From: JBDRLU01 sp043812795
Lineage (GTDB): Bacteria; Chloroflexota; Dehalococcoidia; Dehalococcoidales; UBA2162
Assembly: GCA_043812795.1 (NCBI GenBank)
Contig: JBDRLU010000052.1
Location: 1 to 36,467, forward strand
Direction: 5' to 3'
DNA length: 36,467 nucleotides
Shown in pieces: positions 31,888 through 36,467 of this stretch (within the stretch, counting starts at the first letter, position 1; every line of letters begins with the position of its first letter). Made by a program: the position numbers and the translations under genes. The notes beneath the pieces were generated by a model that saw nothing but the letters and a program-made list of their open reading frames with translations, made no database searches and was not told where the DNA came from.

Positions 31888-32877
31888 TTATACTTCGGCC
31901 AAGCTAATATCAGTTCGATCTTGCGTAATATGGTATCGGAGTAAGCGGACTGTTTTCTCTTCAATGGCTCTTCTTTTATCCCTGTATTCAATGACTTTAT
32001 CTTGAAATTCAAAGCCTACAAGAATGGGTTGAACCATTTCTGAATCACCTTGCGCGAGTTTTCTAATTAACCAATTCTCGTACATAATAATTTGATTTAA
32101 ATCACTTTCACTTACTGTCCCTGTTTTTAATTCAATACAAGTATATTTATGAAGTATATCGATCCCGTCAAACGCAGTAATATGCGTAAGAAATATGTCC
32201 ATTATTTTGTTAAACGAAGTAGGAACATAGTTAAGGAAATCTCTATATTCTCCCACCAACTCCTTTAATCTCCCCTTGGCAAAACAATTCATAAACCAAG
32301 CATTTAGGTAACCCTCATAGAGTAGGCGGCCTTTTCTATCACAATCAAGAATGGAAGGCTGCATCGTGATTTGGCTATGGGGAGGGACGTACGGGTTTGC
32401 TAAAGTTTTAACTGGAGCGAAAATGGGATTATTTCTAAGTAGGAGACGTATTATTTCTTTCCCTTCATCTGCAGTTATTGGATGGTGGCTTTTCTTTGCA
32501 AATGTAGCTAAATCGAAAGTCCAGATTCTGCCTTTATCTCTAAGATCCAGTATATCGCTTAAAGCTACAGGCTTTCTAAATTCTCTTATCACGGGCTCAA
32601 AGCAAATTCTATACGGGAAAGTCTGATTCGGGTCCGACCACAACTTGGTATCATCATAGAAGACCTCGCTAGTTACTTTCCACAACCCGTAAATTCCAAT
32701 ATTTTTAACATAGATGAATATGAAATCATTGACTCTAATTCCCATAAAACCCGATATGACTTCCGCGTTTAATTGTTTTGATTTAGGAGAATTTTCGGAG
32801 TGGATACCTCCGTAAACGCCTTTTTCAACGCATGACTGAAAGTGGTCTTCTTTAGTTAGCAGAATGTGATAGCCCAT
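31888..32877 (-). CDS. putative modification-sensing nuclease: EVE/PUA-like domain plus NucS-like PD-(D/E)XK domain
   Basis: 329 residues. Residues 1-100 resemble the EVE/YTH/PUA-like fold: NDFIFIYVKNIGIYGLWKV, then VFYDD and a PYRICFEPV strand. The C-terminal part looks like a RecB/NucS-type nuclease. Glu188 lies in a helix (YEGYLNAWF), followed by Asp240 in DGIDIL, Glu249-x-Lys251 in CIELKTG, and Gln262 with Tyr266 in NQIIMYENW. EVE domains read modified cytosine in modification-dependent restriction enzymes, and NucS-type domains cut DNA. The combination suggests a defence or repair nuclease. Fold assignments come from motif reading, not from a search. GGTGATG precedes the ATG. A TATAAT on the same strand lies between this gene and tRNA-Arg. 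Its base composition is AT-rich, pointing to transfer. Confidence 0.6.
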   Translation of the reverse strand: MGYHILLTKEDHFQSCVEKGVYGGIHSENSPKSKQLNAEVISGFMGIRVNDFIFIYVKNIGIYGLWKVTSEVFYDDTKLWSDPNQTFPYRICFEPVIREFRKPVALSDILDLRDKGRIWTFDLATFAKKSHHPITADEGKEIIRLLLRNNPIFAPVKTLANPYVPPHSQITMQPSILDCDRKGRLLYEGYLNAWFMNCFAKGRLKELVGEYRDFLNYVPTSFNKIMDIFLTHITAFDGIDILHKYTCIELKTGTVSESDLNQIIMYENWLIRKLAQGDSEMVQPILVGFEFQDKVIEYRDKRRAIEEKTVRLLRYHITQDRTDISLAEV

Positions 32878-32950
32878 GGATTACATCACCCTTACCCAAC
32901 TATCCACAGTTCGTTTGCGATAATTATAGCATAGGCTATTTTTTCAAAGC

Positions 32951-33026
32951 TGGTACGCCTGGAGGGATTCGAACCCACGACCCCCGGTTCCGAAGACCGA
33001 TGCTCTATCCACTGAGCTACAGGCGC
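32951..33026 (-). tRNA. tRNA-Arg(TCG)
   Basis: Minus strand. Acceptor GCGCCTG pairs with CAGGCGT, then discriminator A and an encoded CCA. The anticodon loop CTTCGGA (anticodon TCG) sits on a TCGGT/ACCGG stem, and the T-loop is TTCGAAT. It lies directly upstream of the AT-rich nuclease islet, with no visible duplicated 3' end. Confidence 0.95.
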
Positions 33027-33150
33027 CTGAACGGTTTTTGAGGCTGCTTTTGCCGCTGCCTCATTCTCACGCTCATTATACTGGCCGCTGAGGGCTTCGT
33101 CAAAGCCAAGCGCCGGGGTCAACCTGATGTGACACAGGCACGGCCTGCAG

Positions 33151-33549
33151 TTAGGCTTCGGGCTGGTCAGGTCGCGGTCTGCTTGGCTGTATCAGCTCGA
33201 CGACCAGACCGTCCGGGACGATTAACCGCGCTACCCTGGAGCCGGTGACTTCATGGAGGGCAATGTCCCTTTCGAATTTAGCCCCTTTGGCTTTTAGCTC
33301 GGCGACGGCGGCTTCGATATCGTCGGTCCTGATGCCATAGTGTTGTAGCGCCGAGGCCGGCCTGGTTTCCTGTCCGCTGATATAAATCCCGGTCCCCCGC
33401 AGGGAGAGCTGTACCGTGGTGTGGGCCTTGCCCTCCGCTTCTCCCCGCGTGTTATAAATCCTAGCCCCGAACATACTTTCATAAAGCTTAGCTGTTGCTA
33501 ACGGGTCTTCGCTGTACAGATGGACGTGGTCGAGCCAGTACTTCGGCAT
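33151..33549 (-). CDS. VOC-family (glyoxalase/dioxygenase fold) protein
   Basis: 132 residues. The ATG at 33549 follows GGAGGAGG; a longer frame runs back into tRNA-His and is rejected. Two beta-alpha-beta-beta-beta units are visible. The first starts LDHVHLYSEDP with a metal-ligand His. The second is built around HYGIRTDDIEAAVAELKAKG and ends VPDGLVVELIQP with the ligand Glu. The fold serves glyoxalase I, methylmalonyl-CoA epimerase, dioxygenases and resistance proteins; this short form does not reveal its substrate. Its neighbours are tRNA genes, so context gives little. Confidence 0.82.
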   Translation of the reverse strand: MPKYWLDHVHLYSEDPLATAKLYESMFGARIYNTRGEAEGKAHTTVQLSLRGTGIYISGQETRPASALQHYGIRTDDIEAAVAELKAKGAKFERDIALHEVTGSRVARLIVPDGLVVELIQPSRPRPDQPEA

Positions 33550-33590
33550 AATGATACCTCCTCCCTTCCATAGCATTAGAACATCCAAAG

Positions 33591-33668
33591 TGGGGTGAGT
33601 GGAGGGATTTGAACCCTCGGTATCCAGGGCCACAACCTGGCGCCTTAGACCTCTGGGCTACACTCACC
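33591..33668 (-). tRNA. tRNA-His(GTG)
   Basis: Minus strand. The extra G at position -1 is encoded and pairs with C73. The acceptor stem is GTGAGTG-type and CCA is encoded. The anticodon loop TTGTGGC (anticodon GTG) sits on a perfect CCAGG/CCTGG stem, and the T-loop is TTCAAAT. Confidence 0.95.
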
Positions 33669-33728
33669 ATCGTCGGGTGGCGATTAAACATTATAGCTAA
33701 AAACCAACCGCTATTCAATAAATAAATT

Positions 33729-33813
33729 GACCTTACCCCCTGACCTCCTCTCCTTGGCAAGGAGAGGAGGTGAATTTTAATAAGAGGGCAAAGCCCTCTT
33801 CTGACAACTCCCT
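33729..33813 (+). repeat. two-hairpin dispersed repeat, copy 4
   Basis: First stem CCTCCTCTCCTT (33744-33755), loop ggc, AAGGAGAGGAGG (33759-33770). Second stem AAGAGGGC, loop aaa, GCCCTCTT (33782-33800), tail CTGACAACTCCC. It is nearly identical to the copy at 35289 except for a paired C-G to T-A change in the first stem. Confidence 0.92.
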
Positions 33814-33827
33814 CTAATGTCATTACG

Positions 33828-33848
33828 GCCCTTCGACAAGCTCAGGGC
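33828..33848. repeat. small dispersed hairpin, copy A
   Basis: GCCCT (33828-33832) and AGGGC (33844-33848) enclose the loop tcgacaagctc. The second copy at 35640-35660 has the same loop with a paired change in the stem. Confidence 0.6.
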
Positions 33849-33872
33849 GAACGGGGAGGACTCAGGGGTTCA

Positions 33873-33919
33873 CCCTCATCCTATCCTTCCCCCATCAAGG
33901 GGGAAGGATAGGATGAGGG
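33873..33919. repeat. perfect 21-bp inverted repeat
   Basis: Arms 33873-33893 and 33899-33919 are exact complements around the loop atcaa. It lies upstream of the CoA-transferase gene and next to other small repeats. No T-run follows. Confidence 0.7.
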
Positions 33920-34037
33920 CTGATTGCTGATGGCTGAGCGCTCAGAGCTCTTTTGTTTGACATATTCTCAAAGGCGAGGGTAGTATATTGAGGCTGCTTA
34001 TTATACGCTGACAAAATATTGAATGAGAGAAAGAAAA

Positions 34038-35270
34038 ATGGCACTTGCTCTGGAAGGTATCAAAGTAATCGAAGCCGCGACCATGTTCGCCGGGCCGATG
34101 GCCGGCCGGCTGCTGGCCGACTGGGGAGCCGATGTCATCCACATCGAGCACCCGGTGCGGGGGGATATCATGCGGGGTATTTTTTCACCCACGATGACGG
34201 CCTCGCCACGGGCCGGCACCATCATCCAATCGCAAATCGATTATGATACCGAGACCCACAATTGCAATAAAAGGAGCCTGACCCTCGATTTGGGCCGGCC
34301 GCGCGGCCAGCAGATAATGCATAAAATGCTGGAAACGACCGATGTCTTTCTGACCAACTTCCGCCCGCGCGAGCTGAAGAAATTCAACGCAGAGTACGAA
34401 ACACTCAGTAAGATAAACCCGCGGCTCATCTACGCCGATGTCACCGGCTACGGCAAGAAGGGGCCGGACAAAGACGCCCCCGGCTACGATTTTCTGGCTT
34501 TCTGGGCAAGGTCGGGCTTTCTGCACACCATGCTTACAGCTAACATGCAGCCGATTATTACGCCGCTGGCTGCCGGCGACCGCCTCAGCGGCATGGCGCT
34601 CGCCCTCGGCATCATGACCGCTCTCTTCGTGCGCGAGCGCACCGGCATCGGTCAGGAAGTGACCACCTCTCTCTTCAATACCGGGATTTTTGCCATTGCC
34701 TGCGACGTGGGCGGTGCCCTCGTCACCGGCAAGGATATCCAGCAGGTGCCGCGGCAGGAAGTGCTCAATGCCTGCGCCACTTTCTACCAGACCAAAGACA
34801 AGCGCTGGCTCCGCCTCGGTATGGTCCAGACCGACCCCTACTGGGCCAAGCTCTGCCAGGCCCTCGGCCGCCCGGAACTGGAAAACGACCCACGCTTCAA
34901 TGCCTTCGCCCCGAGGATGGAGAACCGGGCTGCCCTTTTCGCTATCCTGGAAGAGACTTTTCTGACCCGGCCGCTGACCGAATGGAAGGAACGCCTCGAT
35001 AAAGCCGGCCTGCCGTGGGGGGTGGTACAGAATTTGCCTGAGGTCGTCAATGACCCCCAGGCCCGGGCCAACGACTTCTTCGTCGCCTGCGAGCACCCGA
35101 CCTACGGGCATATCGAAATGGTGGCCAACCCGGTCAAACTCAGCAAGACTCCGGCGTCGATTCGGACACCGGCCCCGGAGTTCAGCCAGCACACAGAAGA
35201 AATCCTGCTGGAGCATGGCTATACCTGGGAGGATATCGCCCAGTTCAAGGACGAACAGATAATCGCCTAG
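34038..35270 (+). CDS. family III (CaiB/BaiF) CoA-transferase
   Basis: About 410 residues from the ATG at 34038 (MALALEGIKVIE, the usual family start); an ATG at 34023 has no better ribosome site. N-terminal motifs are MFAGPMAGRLLADWGADVIHIE and NCNKRSLTLDL followed by VFLTNFRP. The catalytic Asp is Asp151 in DAPGYDFLAFWARSG. The GIGQEVTTSLFNTGIFAI and DKRWLRLG stretches also fit. These interlocked dimers move CoA between carboxylic acids through an aspartyl-CoA anhydride. Substrates range from oxalate and carnitine to aromatic acids and cannot be told here. The gene stands alone between two repeat-rich intergenic regions, and no convincing promoter was found. Confidence 0.92.
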   Translation: MALALEGIKVIEAATMFAGPMAGRLLADWGADVIHIEHPVRGDIMRGIFSPTMTASPRAGTIIQSQIDYDTETHNCNKRSLTLDLGRPRGQQIMHKMLETTDVFLTNFRPRELKKFNAEYETLSKINPRLIYADVTGYGKKGPDKDAPGYDFLAFWARSGFLHTMLTANMQPIITPLAAGDRLSGMALALGIMTALFVRERTGIGQEVTTSLFNTGIFAIACDVGGALVTGKDIQQVPRQEVLNACATFYQTKDKRWLRLGMVQTDPYWAKLCQALGRPELENDPRFNAFAPRMENRAALFAILEETFLTRPLTEWKERLDKAGLPWGVVQNLPEVVNDPQARANDFFVACEHPTYGHIEMVANPVKLSKTPASIRTPAPEFSQHTEEILLEHGYTWEDIAQFKDEQIIA

Positions 35271-35288
35271 GTTCTGCCGCTTGCTTTG

Positions 35289-35372
35289 GACCTCACCCCC
35301 TACCCCCTCTCCTTGGCAAGGAGAGGGGGAAATTTTAATAAGAGGGCAAAGCCCTCTTCTGACAACTCCCCC
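35289..35372 (+). repeat. two-hairpin dispersed repeat, copy 5
   Basis: First stem CCCCCTCTCCTT (35303-35314), loop ggc, AAGGAGAGGGGG (35318-35329). Second stem AAGAGGGC, loop aaa, GCCCTCTT (35340-35358), tail CTGACAACTCCCC. This is the cleanest copy. Confidence 0.92.
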
Positions 35373-35433
35373 TACGCCGTTGCGAGCCCATTCTGCTGAA
35401 AGGAAAGCTTTGGCCTGAGTTCAGCCCGAAGGT

Positions 35434-35458
35434 AAAGCCCTCTTCCAGCAACTCCTCC
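35434..35458 (+). repeat. fragment of the two-hairpin repeat
   Basis: Only the right half of the second stem and the tail remain (GCCCTCTTCCAGCAACTCC). Confidence 0.6.
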
Positions 35459-35639
35459 TTAAGGTCATTCCAGCGAAGGCTGGAATCCAGAAAGGAAACT
35501 CTGGATTCTCAATCAAGTTCAGAATGACGAACAGGCGCTTTGGGTGTCACCCTACCCAATATTGCTTCGTCACTTCGTTTCTCGCAATGACCGGGTGAGC
35601 CATTAGCCTGTCCTGAGGTCAACGAAGGAAACATGAATC

Positions 35640-35660
35640 GTCCTTCGACAGGCTCAGGAC
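35640..35660. repeat. small dispersed hairpin, copy B
   Basis: GTCCT (35640-35644) and AGGAC (35656-35660) enclose the loop tcgacaggctc. Compared with copy A at 33828, both stem strands changed together and pairing is kept. Confidence 0.6.
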
Positions 35661-35719
35661 GAACGGGTAATGAAGGCTACGTACGCAATGACAATTAAGG
35701 AAAAGAGGAGCGAGTTTTC

Positions 35720-35795
35720 AAGAGGAGGGGTGCTAGCACCCCTCCTCTTATGCTCTTCTCCCCCTTCCCACGGGATGGGGGGTAGGGGGGATGGG
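35720..35795 (-). repeat. inverted, diverged copy of the two-hairpin repeat
   Basis: On the minus strand a C-rich/G-rich imperfect stem comes first (about 35795-35756), then a short spacer, then a perfect 30-base palindrome with no loop (35720-35749, starts AAGAGGAGGGG). Order and composition match the family, but the second stem is longer and of different sequence. Confidence 0.55.
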
Positions 35796-35865
35796 CACAA
35801 GCGCAATTGCGGTAGAAAAAACACGGACACAGGAATCAGGATGTGACGGTAAGGATGTCATCTGC

Positions 35866-36467
35866 CTAGAGGATAGGCAGCAGGTCAATGACTTCGGTCA
35901 GGCTGTGGATGCGGCGGCAGTCGGTCACTTCCGGGTAAAAATCGTCACGGTCGATGAGAATGGGGACTATACCCACGCCGCGGGCGCCAAGGACATCCAG
36001 CTTATACTGGTCGCCGACGTGCACGGCCTCGCTCGCTCGCACGTCCGCCCGCTGCAGGGCCATCTCGAAAATAGGCGGGGCCGGTTTATCGGCGCCGGCT
36101 TCCGCCGAAGTCACCACGAAATCGAGATATTCCTGCAGCCCCAGTTCACGGCTCAGCAATGACATGTCTCTGTCCAGGTTGGTCAGCAAGCCAACCTTCA
36201 GTTTCTTCGCTTTGAGCGTCTTGAGGGTAAGCAGCACGTCGCCGAAAACGGCGAATCGCATCCCCTCGGATAACTGTTGCAGCCTTTTCAGGATTTTGGG
36301 TGTCATTGCCGCTTCGTCGGCAAGACTAACGCCGGTTTCGGTCAGGATTATTTTCTGATGGCGTAAATAGGCCTGGGCCTGTTCGGCAGTACTGCGTTGA
36401 CGCAAAGGCGAAACGGTGTTCTCTTCCCAGAGCTCGCGGTCAGCCCGGAAGAAACCACGCTTTACGG
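35866..36467 (-). CDS. HAD-superfamily hydrolase (5' partial)
   Basis: The frame is open to the right window edge, so the N terminus with the catalytic DxDxT motif is missing. The visible part of about 200 residues starts KRGFFRADRELWEEN. It includes the helical cap, motif II in VGLLTNLDRDMS, motif III Lys in AEAGADKPAPPIFEMAL, and motif IV HVGDQYKLDVLGARGVGIVPILIDR. This is the subfamily IA pattern (phosphoglycolate phosphatase or haloacid-dehalogenase-like, acting on small phosphate or halo-acid substrates in the cytoplasm). The TTG at 36405 is not a real start. The gene faces the repeat-rich region and its promoter lies outside the window. Confidence 0.88.
   Translation of the reverse strand, partial: VKRGFFRADRELWEENTVSPLRQRSTAEQAQAYLRHQKIILTETGVSLADEAAMTPKILKRLQQLSEGMRFAVFGDVLLTLKTLKAKKLKVGLLTNLDRDMSLLSRELGLQEYLDFVVTSAEAGADKPAPPIFEMALQRADVRASEAVHVGDQYKLDVLGARGVGIVPILIDRDDFYPEVTDCRRIHSLTEVIDLLPIL

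Larger units (their letters stand above)
35271..35865. other. repeat-filled intergenic region
   Basis: About 600 bases between the CoA-transferase and HAD genes hold one full repeat copy, one fragment and one inverted diverged copy. They also hold the hairpin ATTCCAGC-gaag-GCTGGAAT (35467-35486), GAATCCAG/CTGGATTC (35483-35508) and a small hairpin copy (35640-35660). Motifs such as GCTTCGTCACTTCG and CGCAATGAC look like pieces of further dispersed repeats. No gene is seen. Confidence 0.7.

Noticed and set aside
32951..33026. Possible attachment site at the 3' end of tRNA-Arg for the nuclease islet
   Set aside because: No second copy of the tRNA 3' end and no integrase gene is visible on the islet side.
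33957..33989. TTGACA and TATATT upstream of the CoA-transferase gene
   Set aside because: The spacing is 21 bases, too long for a standard promoter, and no better -10 box lies at 16-18 bases.
34185..35216. 343-codon open frame on the minus strand
   Set aside because: It is antisense to the CoA-transferase gene, has no ribosome site and no family resemblance. High-GC codon bias of the real gene keeps this frame open.
33729..35372. Recurrent AAGAGGGC hairpins as a possible CRISPR array
   Set aside because: Copies are far apart, separated by genes and of varying length, without regular spacers or cas genes.

Overview
The window looks like chromosomal DNA of an anaerobic or facultatively anaerobic bacterium. 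The impression is of a Chloroflexota (Dehalococcoidia-like) genome, but this rests on protein style and gene content, not on a marker gene. Pointers are an HTH-less BirA, a fused TAXI-type TRAP transporter, a sodium-pump decarboxylase membrane part, an Hdr/Etf-linked membrane Fe-S reductase, a QueG/RdhA-like corrinoid Fe-S protein, a family III CoA-transferase, many GTG/TTG starts and three tRNA genes with encoded CCA. No rRNA, CRISPR array, transposase or complete prophage is visible.

Left part (1-5250): a four-gene + strand operon begins outside the window. It encodes a NuoF/HoxF-type flavoprotein with extra ferredoxin clusters, a HoxU/NuoG-type Fe-S protein without the usual His-Cys cluster, a 60-residue helical protein and a complete but divergent glutamine synthetase. 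About 0.8 kb without a recognisable gene follows, then tRNA-Ser(GCT) and a small MITE-like repeat.

Middle part (5250-21620): mostly housekeeping genes in small units. They are a nitronate monooxygenase/FabK-like enzyme, birA, an nfeD-stomatin pair, an EMO/HdrD-like membrane reductase, tatA, lgt, two overlapping half-size permeases, an AT-richer pair of unknown genes, rlmB, fabF-recJ, and mtaB divergent from fabF across overlapping promoters. A QueG/RdhA-like Fe-S protein closes the block.

Right part (21790-36467): transport and carbon/energy genes. A PEP-carboxykinase-like kinase converges on a TRAP permease that is served by an upstream TAXI lipoprotein. Divergent from the lipoprotein are the gamma-like and beta subunits of a sodium-translocating decarboxylase, preceded by a 17-codon leader ORF. 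Next come an ArsB/NhaD-type transporter with a tandem universal stress protein, an unknown 216-residue protein, and an AT-rich two-gene islet beside tRNA-Arg(TCG). The islet carries a putative EVE/PUA-fold plus NucS-like nuclease. A VOC protein, tRNA-His(GTG), a family III CoA-transferase and a truncated HAD hydrolase end the window.

Intergenic spaces hold a dispersed two-hairpin repeat (five clear copies, one fragment and one diverged copy) whose stems differ by compensatory changes, plus other small palindromic repeats. They are densest around the CoA-transferase gene. Several promoters with near-consensus -35/-10 boxes and 17-18 bp spacing can be read directly and fix several start codons.
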